Source: Achromobacter sp. Root83 (GTDB lineage: Bacteria > Pseudomonadota > Gammaproteobacteria > Burkholderiales > Burkholderiaceae_B). From it: DNA of 64,000 nucleotides. Shown here piece by piece: positions 47,880 through 56,211 of the stretch. The position numbers and the translations under genes were made by a program. How positions within the stretch are numbered: the stretch's first letter is position 1; each line of letters begins with the position of its first letter. The notes under the pieces are model-generated. The model was not told the origin of the DNA. It saw nothing but the letters and a program-made list of their open reading frames with translations, and made no database searches. The stretch lies in assembly GCF_001428845.1 (NCBI RefSeq), contig NZ_LMIU01000001.1, positions 558,984 through 622,983 on the forward strand. The letters run 5' to 3'.

Positions 47880-48692
47880 TCAGTTGAAGCGGCGTTTGGG
47901 CGCGGTCTTCATGTGCGTGGTGTAAAGCGTCAGACCGGTCAGCGAGATGCCGCCGATCAGGTTGCCCAGCACCACGGGGATCTCGTTCCAGATCATGTAG
48001 TCCATGATCGAGAAATTGCCGCCCAGGATCATCGCCGACGGGAACAGGAACATGTTGACGATGGAGTGCTCGAAGCCCATCGCGAAAAACAGCATGACCG
48101 GCATCCACATGGCAATGACCTTGCCGCTGACGGACGTGGAGATCATCGCGCCCACCACGCCCAGCGACACCATCCAGTTGCACAGCACGCCGCGGATGAA
48201 GATGGTCAGCATGCCGCCGGCGCCGTATTCCTTGTAGCCCAGCGTGCGGTTTTCGCCGATGTGCGAGATGACCTCGCCGACCTTGTTGGGCGGCACCGAA
48301 AAGCCATAGGTGAAGACGATGGACATCAGGACGGCGACGGTCAGCGCGCCCAGGAAATTGCCCACGAACACCAGGCCCCAATGCTTCAGGATGCCGTTCA
48401 CGGTGACGCCCGGGCGCTTGTCGAACAGCGCCAGCGGCGTCAGGACGAACACGCCCGTCAGCAGGTCGAAGCCCATCAGATACAGAATGCAGAAGCCCAC
48501 GGGAAAGAGCGCCGCGCCCAGGATGGGCGAACCGGTCTGCACGGTGACGGTGACGGCGAACACCGCGGCGATCGCCAGGATGGCGCCCGCCATGAAGGCG
48601 CGGATCAGGACGTCGCGGGTCGCCATGTAAAGCTTCGATTCGCCCGCATCCACCATCTTGGCGACGAACTCGGAAGGAACTAGATAGGACAT
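47880..48692 (-). CDS. nirC: Formate/nitrite transporter family channel (NirC-like)
   Basis: 270 residues from ATG 48692 (MSYLVPSEFVAKMVDAGESK). Six membrane helices of the FNT family; GFEHSIVNMF carries the pore His of FocA/NirC, and LYLMGFDLLTGVF and GNFLGALTVAVL are family blocks. Position right after nirBD supports nitrite as the substrate; formate is an alternative. Expected to be a pentamer in the inner membrane. The frame extends upstream, but only from this ATG does family similarity begin. Confidence 0.88.
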   Translation of the reverse strand: MSYLVPSEFVAKMVDAGESKLYMATRDVLIRAFMAGAILAIAAVFAVTVTVQTGSPILGAALFPVGFCILYLMGFDLLTGVFVLTPLALFDKRPGVTVNGILKHWGLVFVGNFLGALTVAVLMSIVFTYGFSVPPNKVGEVISHIGENRTLGYKEYGAGGMLTIFIRGVLCNWMVSLGVVGAMISTSVSGKVIAMWMPVMLFFAMGFEHSIVNMFLFPSAMILGGNFSIMDYMIWNEIPVVLGNLIGGISLTGLTLYTTHMKTAPKRRFN

Positions 48693-48741
48693 GATGTTTC
48701 CTGTTGCTTTGCTGATATTGAATGGAGTCCGGCGGCACCCG

Positions 48742-49092
48742 TCAGGCGATTTCCACCGCGTCGCCGTTGAAGCGCGCCTGCCAGGTCCGCAGCCGCTGTT
48801 CGGGGTATTGCACGCAGCTTCCATCCGCCAGGCGGAAGTGCTGCTTGTAGAGCGGAGAAGCCACCACCAGGTCGCCGCCCAGATGGCCGACGATGCCGCG
48901 GCCGATCACGTTGACGCCCGACTTCGGGTCGCGGTTCGATACGGCATACAGGCCTGGTCCGCCTGCGTCCGGCAGATAGAACAGGGCCACCTGCTCGCCG
49001 TCCACCAGTGCGACCACGCCGGAGTTCGGCACCAGGTCGCGGCGGTGGCAGGCGTGCTGCCAGACGTGTTGTTCGCAAGCGTGGGCGTTCAT
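48742..49092 (-). CDS. nirD: Nitrite reductase (NADH) small subunit
   Basis: 116 residues with the Rieske-like fold of NirD, the small subunit of cytosolic assimilatory NADH-nitrite reductase. Blocks: VWQHACHRRDLVPNSGVVAL, VALFYLP, YAVSNRDPKSGVNVIGRGIV and VASPLYKQHFRLADG. Like other NirD proteins it lacks the Cys/His cluster ligands of true Rieske proteins. The ATG overlaps the nirB stop by one base (TGATG), giving translational coupling. Confidence 0.93.
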   Translation of the reverse strand: MNAHACEQHVWQHACHRRDLVPNSGVVALVDGEQVALFYLPDAGGPGLYAVSNRDPKSGVNVIGRGIVGHLGGDLVVASPLYKQHFRLADGSCVQYPEQRLRTWQARFNGDAVEIA

Positions 49093-51653
49093 CAGACGAC
49101 CTCCTCGGCGATGGGGATGACGCGCTGCGCCGCGCGCGCCGGGGCGGGCTTGGGCTGGCCGCGTTCCTGCACGAACTGGATGTCGGGGTCGCCCCGGCTG
49201 TCGTTGACGAAGGTGCGGAAGCGCTTGAGTTTTTCGGGATCGTCGATGGCGTTGGCCCACTCGCATTCGTAGCGGTCCACCACCAGTTGCATCTGCGCCT
49301 CCAGCTCCGCGCCCAGGCCCAGGCTGTCGTCGATGACCACTTGCTTCAAATAGTCCAGCCCGCCTTCCAGGGACTCGCGCCACACGGAAGTGCGTTGCAG
49401 CTTGTCGGCCGTGCGGATGTAGAACATCAGCACGCGGTCGATGTAGCGGATGAGGGTTTCGTCGTCCAGATCGGTGGCGAACAGTTCGGCGTGGCGCGGA
49501 CGCATGCCGCCGTTGCCGCACACATACAGGTTCCAGCCGTTCTCGGTGGCGATCACGCCGATGTCCTTGCTTTGCGCCTCGGCGCATTCGCGGGTGCAGC
49601 CGGACACGGCAAACTTCAGCTTGTGCGGCGCGCGCAAGCCCTTGTAGCGGTGCTCGATGTCCAGCGCCATCTTCACGCTGTCCTGCACGCCGTAGCGGCA
49701 CCAGGTGCTGCCGACGCAGGACTTCACCGTGCGAGTGGACTTGCCGTAGGCGTGACCCGTTTCGAACCCGGCATCGATCAGCTCCGACCAGATGCCCGGC
49801 AGTTCATGCAATTGCGCGCCGAACAGGTCGATGCGCTGGCCGCCGGTGATCTTGACGTACAGCTTGTACTTTTTGGCGACGGCGCCGATGGCGATCAGGC
49901 CTTCGGGCGTGACCTCGCCGGCCGGAATGCGGGGCACCACGGAATAGGTGCCGTTCTTCTGCATGTTGGCCATGAAGGTATCGTTGGTGTCCTGCAGCGG
50001 CACCAGGTGCGGGTCCTGGATGGGGCGGCTCCAGCACGAGGCCAGGATCGATCCCACGGCGGGCTTGCAGATTTCGCAGCCCACATGGCCGCGCCCGTGG
50101 CTGGCCAGCAGTTCCTCGAACGACTCGACGCCGCTGACGCGCACGATCGAATACAGCTCCTGGCGGGTGTAGGCGAAGTGTTCGCACAGGCTCTTGTCGA
50201 CCGCGACGCCGCGGCTGGCCAGCTCGTGTTCCACCACCTGCTTGAGCAGGCCCGCGCAGCCGCCGCAACCCGAGGCGGCCTTGGTGCAACCCTTGACGCT
50301 GGCCAGGTCCGTACAGCCGCCGTCGATGGCGTCGCAGATGGCGCCCTTGTTTACGTTGTGGCAGGAACAGATCGTGGCGGTGGCGGGCAGCGCGTCCACG
50401 CCCAGCAGCGGCGCGGCCTGGCCTTGGGGCAGAATCAGGCTGGACGGGTCTGCCGGCGGCGCGATGCCGTTCTGCGCGTACTGCAGCAGGGTGTCGTAGT
50501 AGCTGTTGTCGCCCACCAGCACGGCGCCCAGCACGCGTTTGCCGTCCGCGGACACCACCAGGCGGCGGTAACTGGAGCCGGCTTCGTCGATGTAGCGGTA
50601 GCTGCGCGAGCCCGGCGTCGCGCCGTGCGCGTCGCCGATGGAGCCGACATCCACGCCCAGCAGCTTGAGCTTGGTGGACATGTCGGCGCCCGTGAACGCC
50701 GTTTCGGGGGCGCCGCAAAGCTCGGCCGCGACGATGCGCGCCATCTGGTAGCCGGGCGCCACCAGGCCGAACACGGTGCCGCTCCAGGACGCGCATTCGC
50801 CGATGGCGTAGATGCGTTCGTCGCTGCTGCGGCAATGGCCGTCGATGGCGACGCCGCCGCGCTCGGCCAGCGCCAGTCCGGCCTTGCGCGCCAGATACAC
50901 CTGCGGCCGGATGCCGGCCGAGAACACGATCAGGTCGGTTTCCAGCGGCGCGCCTTCGGCAAAGCGCATGCGGTAGCGGTACTGGGTGCCGGGCTTGATG
51001 TCCTGCGTGGCGCGCGACAGATGCACGCCCACGCCCAGCGATTCGATGCGGGCCTTGAGCGCCGCGCCGCCGGCTTCGTCGAGCTGCACCGGCATCAGGC
51101 GCGGCGCAAACTCCACCACGTGCGCTTCCAGGTTCAGCGACTTGAGGGCGTTGGCGGCCTCCAGCCCCAGCAGGCCGCCGCCCACGACCACGCCGCGCCG
51201 CGCGCCGCTGGCGGCCTCGCGGATCAGGTCCAGGTCGTCGATGCTGCGATACACCAGGCGCGACGCGCCTTCGGCCCCGGCGATGGGCGGCACGAAGGGA
51301 TAGGAGCCGGTGGCCAGCACCAGTTTGTCGTAGGCGGTGCGGCCGCTGGCGGTGACCACCTCTTGCTGGTGGCGGTCGATCTCCAGCACCGGCTCGCCCA
51401 GGTGCAGGGTCAGGCCCTCCTGTTCGTACAGCGAGGCCTCGCCCAACGCCATCGACTCGGCATCGCGCCCGTTCAGGTATTCGGACAGGTGGACGCGGTC
51501 ATAGGCGCGGCGGGTCTCCTCGCCGAAGACGTGGATGCGATAGCGCGCGAGCGCGCCGCGGGCGACCAGTTGCTCGACGCAATGGTGGCCCACCATGCCG
51601 TTGCCGATGACAACCAGCGTCTGCAAGGAATCGGAAGTGGCCGCTACATTCAT
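49092..51653 (-). CDS. nirB: Nitrite reductase (NADH) large subunit
   Basis: 853 residues from ATG 51653 (MNVAATSDSLQTLVVIGNGM). Reduces nitrite to ammonium with NADH. In order: FAD/NAD domain (LVVIGNGMVGHHCVEQLVAR, then VVVGGGLLGLEAANAL), BFD-like 2Fe-2S domain (CSCHNVNKGAICDAI, later CGGC), and the siroheme/4Fe-4S half with SCVGSTWCRYG and SGCTRECAEAQSKD, the Cys-x5-Cys and Cys-x3-Cys ligands. Length is normal. First gene of a six-gene operon. The frame extends further upstream into the leader, which instead forms RNA hairpins and a sigma-54 promoter. Confidence 0.95.
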   Translation of the reverse strand: MNVAATSDSLQTLVVIGNGMVGHHCVEQLVARGALARYRIHVFGEETRRAYDRVHLSEYLNGRDAESMALGEASLYEQEGLTLHLGEPVLEIDRHQQEVVTASGRTAYDKLVLATGSYPFVPPIAGAEGASRLVYRSIDDLDLIREAASGARRGVVVGGGLLGLEAANALKSLNLEAHVVEFAPRLMPVQLDEAGGAALKARIESLGVGVHLSRATQDIKPGTQYRYRMRFAEGAPLETDLIVFSAGIRPQVYLARKAGLALAERGGVAIDGHCRSSDERIYAIGECASWSGTVFGLVAPGYQMARIVAAELCGAPETAFTGADMSTKLKLLGVDVGSIGDAHGATPGSRSYRYIDEAGSSYRRLVVSADGKRVLGAVLVGDNSYYDTLLQYAQNGIAPPADPSSLILPQGQAAPLLGVDALPATATICSCHNVNKGAICDAIDGGCTDLASVKGCTKAASGCGGCAGLLKQVVEHELASRGVAVDKSLCEHFAYTRQELYSIVRVSGVESFEELLASHGRGHVGCEICKPAVGSILASCWSRPIQDPHLVPLQDTNDTFMANMQKNGTYSVVPRIPAGEVTPEGLIAIGAVAKKYKLYVKITGGQRIDLFGAQLHELPGIWSELIDAGFETGHAYGKSTRTVKSCVGSTWCRYGVQDSVKMALDIEHRYKGLRAPHKLKFAVSGCTRECAEAQSKDIGVIATENGWNLYVCGNGGMRPRHAELFATDLDDETLIRYIDRVLMFYIRTADKLQRTSVWRESLEGGLDYLKQVVIDDSLGLGAELEAQMQLVVDRYECEWANAIDDPEKLKRFRTFVNDSRGDPDIQFVQERGQPKPAPARAAQRVIPIAEEVV

Positions 51654-51697
51654 GGGATATCCCCAGGCTTGGATATTCGGGTTTCTGAAAGACAAAC

Positions 51698-51726
51698 GGC
51701 GCCCTGGACCTTTCGGTCTGGGCGCC
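51698..51726 (-). terminator. Terminator-like hairpin in the nirB leader
   Basis: 7-bp arms GGCGCCC/GGGCGCC extended by GACC/GGTC around a GAAA tetraloop, followed on the minus strand by GTTTGTCTTTC. It lies about 45-75 nt before the nirB ATG, in the place of the attenuator known from NasR-controlled operons. Confidence 0.75.
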
Positions 51727-51751
51727 ATTGCCGGTACTGCTCGAATTGTCT

Positions 51752-51769
51752 GGGCGGGTTTGCGCCCGC
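51752..51769 (-). promoter_or_regulatory. 5'-end leader hairpin, candidate NasR (ANTAR) target
   Basis: On the minus strand GCGGG-CGCAAA-CCCGC forms a 5-bp stem with a six-base loop beginning a few bases after the predicted transcript start. ANTAR proteins bind hexaloop hairpins at such positions, though this loop lacks the usual A at position 1 and G at position 4; an alternative register gives loop CAAACC. Confidence 0.5.
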
Positions 51770-51783
51770 ACATGACCTATCAA

Positions 51784-51798
51784 GCAAAGTCCGTGCCA
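51784..51798 (-). promoter_or_regulatory. Sigma-54 promoter of the nirB operon
   Basis: The minus strand reads TGGCACGGACTTTGC, an exact match to the -24/-12 consensus TGGCAC-N5-TTGC. It predicts a transcript start near 51772 and a leader of about 120 nt. Confidence 0.85.
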
Positions 51799-51910
51799 GG
51801 AATTTGGTAGGGGCGTGAAATAGGGAGATTTCCCCTAAGGTTCATAGGAGGAAAGGGACGCCGGGCGGCGCGCCCGATGCGTTCGGCCTCGCGGTACGCG
51901 CAGCGGCCGA

Positions 51911-51959
51911 TGCCTCGAATCGGTGCATAGCCCTGTGCGCCTTGCACCCGTATGGCGCA
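51911..51959. promoter_or_regulatory. Two candidate NtrC-binding sites
   Basis: TGCCTC-GAATC-GGTGCA (51911-51927) and TGCACC-CGTAT-GGCGCA (51943-51959) fit TGCACC-N5-GGTGCA with two and one mismatches. Their centres are 32 bp apart, three helical turns, and lie about 146 and 178 bp upstream of the predicted sigma-54 transcript start, a usual enhancer distance. Confidence 0.7.
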
Positions 51960-52014
51960 GCGCAGCATGCCTGCCGAGCGCCGTCGCCGGGCAGCCGAAT
52001 GCGGCGGCGCCGCC

Positions 52015-52902
52015 TTAGCCGAACGCGGCCTGCACGGCGGCGAACGCGGCGGCCACCAGCGGGTCCTCGCGGCGCGACGCCTGAGTAATGAAGGACAGCT
52101 CCGCCTGGATGGACAGCCCCTTCACCAGCAAGAGGCCATTGGCCTGGGACTCGCGCAGCGCGATGGAGTCGCGGGCCAGGGACAGGCCCACGCCCGAGCG
52201 CACCAGATCCAGCATGGACGCTTCCTGGTCCACCTCCGCCACCGCGTGGGGCGCGATGCCCAGCGCGTCGAACTTGGCGGATAGTAGCCGGTGGTGCACG
52301 GAATCCGGCGGCGTCCAGATCCACGGCAGCGCCCCGATCTCGGCCCAGCCCCGGCCCGCCACCTGCGCGCTCCAGCCCTTGGGCGCCACCACGTAGTACG
52401 CGAACGAGGCCAGCGGCCGCGCTTCGAGGCCGGGCGGATGGCCGGTCTTCTCTTGCGGCCCCAGGAAGAAGCCCACGTCCAGCTCGCCCGAGCGCACTTG
52501 CCGGCCGACCGACCCGGACATGCCGTGGCGCAGGGTGGGGCGGATCTTGGGGTAGTGCTCCACCAGGTATTGCAGCGTGGCGCCCAGCCGCAGGAATTCC
52601 GGATCCAGGATGGTGCCCATGCGCAGTTCGCCCTGGACCGTGTCGCGCAGGGCGCCGATGGCACGCTGGAAGTCTTCCAGCGCGTCCAGTATCCGTTGGG
52701 CCGAAGGCAGCAGCGCCCGCCCGTCCGCGTTGGGCGCCAGGCCCTGGGCGGTGCGCGCGAACAAGGTCAGGTCCAGCGACTCCTGAAAGTTCTTGAGCTG
52801 CAGGCTCAGCGCGGGCTGGGTCAGGTGCAGGTGCTCGGCCGCGCGGGTCAGGTTGCCTTCCTGCGCGACGGCGGCAAAGGTGCGGATGTGCTTCAGGTCC
52901 AT
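52015..52902 (-). CDS. LysR-family transcriptional regulator
   Basis: 295 residues from ATG 52902 (MDLKHIRTFAAVAQEGNLTR). The N-terminal winged HTH includes AAEHLHLTQPALSLQLKNFQ (about 20-45); the effector domain (about 90-290) is of the LysR substrate-binding type. It is divergent from the GMC oxidoreductase gene across 228 bp and is its probable activator. It could also be read as lying upstream of nirB, but the nirB promoter is of the sigma-54 type and does not need LysR. Confidence 0.9.
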   Translation of the reverse strand: MDLKHIRTFAAVAQEGNLTRAAEHLHLTQPALSLQLKNFQESLDLTLFARTAQGLAPNADGRALLPSAQRILDALEDFQRAIGALRDTVQGELRMGTILDPEFLRLGATLQYLVEHYPKIRPTLRHGMSGSVGRQVRSGELDVGFFLGPQEKTGHPPGLEARPLASFAYYVVAPKGWSAQVAGRGWAEIGALPWIWTPPDSVHHRLLSAKFDALGIAPHAVAEVDQEASMLDLVRSGVGLSLARDSIALRESQANGLLLVKGLSIQAELSFITQASRREDPLVAAAFAAVQAAFG

Positions 52903-52963
52903 GGCGTCGTCCGAAAAGAAGGGTTGCCGCTGCCGGGAGCGGCCAACCCGGGCAAAGCCGCTG

Positions 52964-52987
52964 AGCATTATTAGAGATGCTTATAAG
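52964..52987. promoter_or_regulatory. Dyad elements in the LysR/GMC promoter region
   Basis: AGCAT-N8-ATGCT (52964-52981) overlaps the palindrome CTTATAAG (52980-52987). Either could be a regulator site; the spacing is not the classical T-N11-A. The rest of the 228-bp gap shows nothing specific. Confidence 0.35.
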
Positions 52988-53130
52988 GCGTTTTTCAACA
53001 ATTCATTGGACAGCAACGTGCCGCTGCGCCAGAGTCATGCCAGATGCCCGGCGCGCGTTCACGCGCCGCAGCCGGGTCGGCTCACCCTCGCAGGCGTCCG
53101 TCTGGACCCGCGACCTGATAAGAAGAGCTT

Positions 53131-54762
53131 ATGGAGACATACGACTACATCATCGTGGGCGCGGGTTCGGCCGGCTGCGTGCTGGCCAACCGCCTGAGCC
53201 GCGATCCCGCCGTGCAGGTCCTGCTGCTGGAGGCCGGCGGGCGCGACAACTATCACTGGATCCACATCCCGGTAGGCTACCTGCACTGCATCGGCAATCC
53301 CCGCACGGACTGGATGTACCGCACCGCCGAAGAGCCCGGCCTGGGCGGACGGTCACTGATTTATCCGCGCGGCCGCGTGCTGGGCGGGTGCTCGTCGATC
53401 AACGGCATGATTTATATGCGCGGCCAGCGGGAAGACTACGAGGACTGGGCCGCGCTGTCGGGCGACCCCGCCTGGAGCTGGGACCAGGTGCTGCCGGTCT
53501 TCAAGCGCAGCGAGGACTATCACCGGGGCGCGGACGAGCACCACGGCGCGGGCGGCGAATGGCGCGTGGAGTCGCAGCGCCTGCGCTGGGACATTCTTGA
53601 GGCCTTTGCCAGCGCGGCCGAACAGGAAGGGATTCCGCGCGTGCCGGATTTCAACCGGGGCGACAACTTCGGCAGCGGCTACTTCGAGGTCAACCAGCGG
53701 CGCGGCTGGCGCTGGAACACCGCGAAGGCGTTCCTGCGGCCGGTGCAAAAGCGCCAGAACCTGCATGTGATGACCGGGGCCGTGGCCGAGCAACTGGAAT
53801 TCGACGGCAAGCGCTGCGTCGGGGTGCGCGTGAACCGCGAAGGGCGCGCAACGACATTGCGGGCGCGCCGCGAGGTCATCCTGTCGGCCGGCGCGGTCAA
53901 CACCCCGCACCTGCTGGAGGTCTCGGGCATCGGAGAACCCGCGCGCCTGCGCGAAAGCGGCATTGCGCTGCGCCACGCCTTGCCAGGCGTCGGCGAAAAC
54001 CTGCAGGATCATCTGCAACTGCGGGTCATCATCAAGGTGAACGGCGTGAAGACGCTGAACCGCATGGCGTCGACCTGGCTGGGCAAGGCCGGCATCGGCC
54101 TGGAATATCTGGTCAATCGCAGCGGCCCCATGAGCATGGCGCCGTCGCAACTGGGCGCGTTCGCCAAGTCGGATCCCGGCCAGGCGCGCGCCAATGTGGA
54201 ATTCCATGTGCAGCCGCTGTCGCTGGGCGCCTTCGGCGAACCTTTGCACGGGTTTGACGCCTTCACCGCCAGCGTCTGCAACCTGCGGCCCACCTCTCGC
54301 GGCAGTGTCCATGCCCAAGGCCCGGTTGGGCGCAAGGGGGCGGAGGCGCCCGTCATCCGCCCCAACTATTTGAGCACCGACGAAGACCTGCAGGTGGCGG
54401 CCGATTCGATCCGCCTGGTGCGCCGCATCGCCGCGGCGCCCGCGCTGCAGCGCTACAAGCCGGAAGAGTGGCTACCCGGCCCGGCCTTCCAGACCGAGGC
54501 CGAACTGCGGCAGGCGGCGGGCAAGATCGGCACCACCATCTTTCACCCCGTGGGCACCTGCGCGATGGGCCGGGACGCGGACAGCGGCGCGGTGGTGGAC
54601 GCGCGGCTGCGGGTGCACGGGCTGGAAGGCCTGCGCATTGCCGATGCGTCCATCATGCCGCTGATCACGTCCGGCAACACCAACTCGCCCACGATCATGA
54701 TCGCGGAACGCGCCGCCGACATGATCCTGGAAGGGCCCGCGGTTCAGCGCAGCGAACGATAG
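53131..54762 (+). CDS. GMC-family FAD oxidoreductase (choline/alcohol dehydrogenase-like)
   Basis: 543 residues. N-terminal FAD-binding [23 protein letters not shown] signature 1 [20 protein letters not shown], signature 2 [15 protein letters not shown], and the C-terminal active site [13 protein letters not shown] (catalytic His) with [19 protein letters not shown]. Such enzymes oxidise primary alcohols or choline to aldehydes. No betaine genes or aldehyde dehydrogenase lie beside it, so choline is not favoured. It ends with 19 bp of overlap into the convergent cfa gene. Confidence 0.92.
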   Translation: METYDYIIVGAGSAGCVLANRLSRDPAVQVLLLEAGGRDNYHWIHIPVGYLHCIGNPRTDWMYRTAEEPGLGGRSLIYPRGRVLGGCSSINGMIYMRGQREDYEDWAALSGDPAWSWDQVLPVFKRSEDYHRGADEHHGAGGEWRVESQRLRWDILEAFASAAEQEGIPRVPDFNRGDNFGSGYFEVNQRRGWRWNTAKAFLRPVQKRQNLHVMTGAVAEQLEFDGKRCVGVRVNREGRATTLRARREVILSAGAVNTPHLLEVSGIGEPARLRESGIALRHALPGVGENLQDHLQLRVIIKVNGVKTLNRMASTWLGKAGIGLEYLVNRSGPMSMAPSQLGAFAKSDPGQARANVEFHVQPLSLGAFGEPLHGFDAFTASVCNLRPTSRGSVHAQGPVGRKGAEAPVIRPNYLSTDEDLQVAADSIRLVRRIAAAPALQRYKPEEWLPGPAFQTEAELRQAAGKIGTTIFHPVGTCAMGRDADSGAVVDARLRVHGLEGLRIADASIMPLITSGNTNSPTIMIAERAADMILEGPAVQRSER

Positions 54763-55934
54763 GTCTGCTGGCGTTGCGGATGCGTCAGCATCACTTGCCA
54801 GAGCTGCCCCTCGCGGGACCGGAAGAACCCGGCGCAGCACATCAGGTAGTACTTCCACATCCGGTAGAAGCGGGTGCCGTAGCGGGGTTCGAGCGCGGGC
54901 CAGGCGCGTTCGAACCTGTCCCACCAGGCCATCAGCGTCCGGTCATAGTCGGCGCCGAAATTGTGCCAGTCTTCGATGATGAAGCGGCCTTCCACGGCCG
55001 TCGCGATCTCGCGCGCGGACGGCAGCTTGCCGTTGGGGAACACATAACGGTCGATCCAGGGATCGGTGCTTTGGCTGGTGGCGGCGATGCCGATCGTGTG
55101 CAGCAGGAACGCGCCCTCCGGCGCCATCAGGCGCTGCACGTTCGAGAAGTAGGTGTCGTAGTTTTTCGGACCCACGTGTTCGAACATGCCGACCGAGACC
55201 ACCTTGTCGAAGCGGCCTTCCAGGTCGCGGTAGTCCTGCAGCAGCAGTTCCACGGGCAGGCCCTTCACGCGTTCCTGCGCCAGGGCGAGCTGCTCTTTGG
55301 ATACGGTCACGCCGGTGACCTTGACGCCGTAGCGCTCGGCCGCGAACTTGGCCAGGCCGCCCCAGCCGCAGCCGATGTCCAGCAGCGTCTCGCCTTCTTT
55401 CAGTTGCAGCTTGCGGCAGATCATGTCCAGCTTGGCCAGTTGCGCCTCTTCCAGCGTCTGGGCGTGTTCCCAGTAGGCGCAGGAGTAGATCATGCGGCTG
55501 TCCAGCATGGCTTCGAACACGTCGTTGCCCGCGTCGTAGTGCTGTTCGCCAACCTCGAATGCCCGGTTCCGGGATTGCAGGTTGAACAGCTTGTGGCGCA
55601 GGTGCTCGGCGATCAGCTTGATGCGCGCCACGCCCAGCGCCGCCGATCCCATGTCCGCGCGCAGAAGGCGCGTGAAAAGCTCGTCAAGCTGGTCGCAGTC
55701 CCACTCGCCGTCCATATAGGATTCGCCCAGGCCCAGCGACCAGCTCGCGAAGACCCGCTCGTACATGTGCTTGTCATGGACCTGGATATCCCACGGGCGC
55801 GTGCCGTTGATCTGGACGTCCGCGCGCGAAAGCACGTCCTGGAGGACTTTGGGCGGCTGGGGAGGAGGGGGGCTGACGGAGGAATGATCGGCGGAATGAT
55901 CGGTCAGCGGAGGAACGGGACTGCTTTGCTGCAT
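54744..55934 (-). CDS. cfa: Cyclopropane-fatty-acyl-phospholipid synthase
   Basis: 396 residues. Transfers a methylene from SAM to unsaturated phospholipid acyl chains at the membrane. The N-terminal part PWDIQVHDKHMYERVFASWS, then SLGLGESYMDGEWDCDQLDE, and the SAM site LLDIGCGWGGLAKFAAERYG, IYSCAYW and FEHVGPKNYDTYF are family blocks. The first 30 residues are Ser/Pro-rich and add nothing recognisable. Often stationary-phase or acid induced in other bacteria; no promoter element could be assigned here. Its stop overlaps the GMC gene's end. Confidence 0.93.
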   Translation of the reverse strand: MQQSSPVPPLTDHSADHSSVSPPPPQPPKVLQDVLSRADVQINGTRPWDIQVHDKHMYERVFASWSLGLGESYMDGEWDCDQLDELFTRLLRADMGSAALGVARIKLIAEHLRHKLFNLQSRNRAFEVGEQHYDAGNDVFEAMLDSRMIYSCAYWEHAQTLEEAQLAKLDMICRKLQLKEGETLLDIGCGWGGLAKFAAERYGVKVTGVTVSKEQLALAQERVKGLPVELLLQDYRDLEGRFDKVVSVGMFEHVGPKNYDTYFSNVQRLMAPEGAFLLHTIGIAATSQSTDPWIDRYVFPNGKLPSAREIATAVEGRFIIEDWHNFGADYDRTLMAWWDRFERAWPALEPRYGTRFYRMWKYYLMCCAGFFRSREGQLWQVMLTHPQRQQTYRSLR

Positions 55935-56211
55935 ACGGACTCCATATCAATTTTGGGATGACTGATCTGGCAATGCCTGAAGCTTTTTACTGTGCGCCTG
56001 GGCGGGTGCGCAACTCCAATTTAATGATTGGATCGCGCCGATAGGCAACGCCAATTGCCGCGGCGCCTGGCGCCCTTGCGGGCCGATCCGGTTGGGATGA
56101 TCGTAGCGATGACCGGCCGGATAGTCCAGAGCAAGGCGGCCCGGTCCTATAAGATAGCGGCCAAAGTGCGCTGCCGCCTCGGCCCGCGCCGATCCGTGGA
56201 GTGTATCGATC
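55935..56211. other. Divergent intergenic region cfa / hydrolase
   Basis: 277 bp holding the cfa promoter (minus) and the hydrolase promoter (plus). The first 100 bp are AT-richer. No gene, terminator or clear operator was recognised. Confidence 0.5.

Larger units (their letters stand above)
51654..52014. other. nirB control region (361 bp, no gene)
   Basis: From the nirB ATG upstream: ribosome-binding site, terminator-like hairpin, 5' hairpin, sigma-54 promoter and two NtrC-like sites, then the 3' end of the LysR gene. The reading frames crossing it do not resemble proteins. Confidence 0.8.

Noticed and set aside
52964..52981. Classical T-N11-A LysR box for the GMC regulator
   Set aside because: The dyad AGCAT-N8-ATGCT has the wrong spacing for the standard box; I listed it only as a weak dyad.
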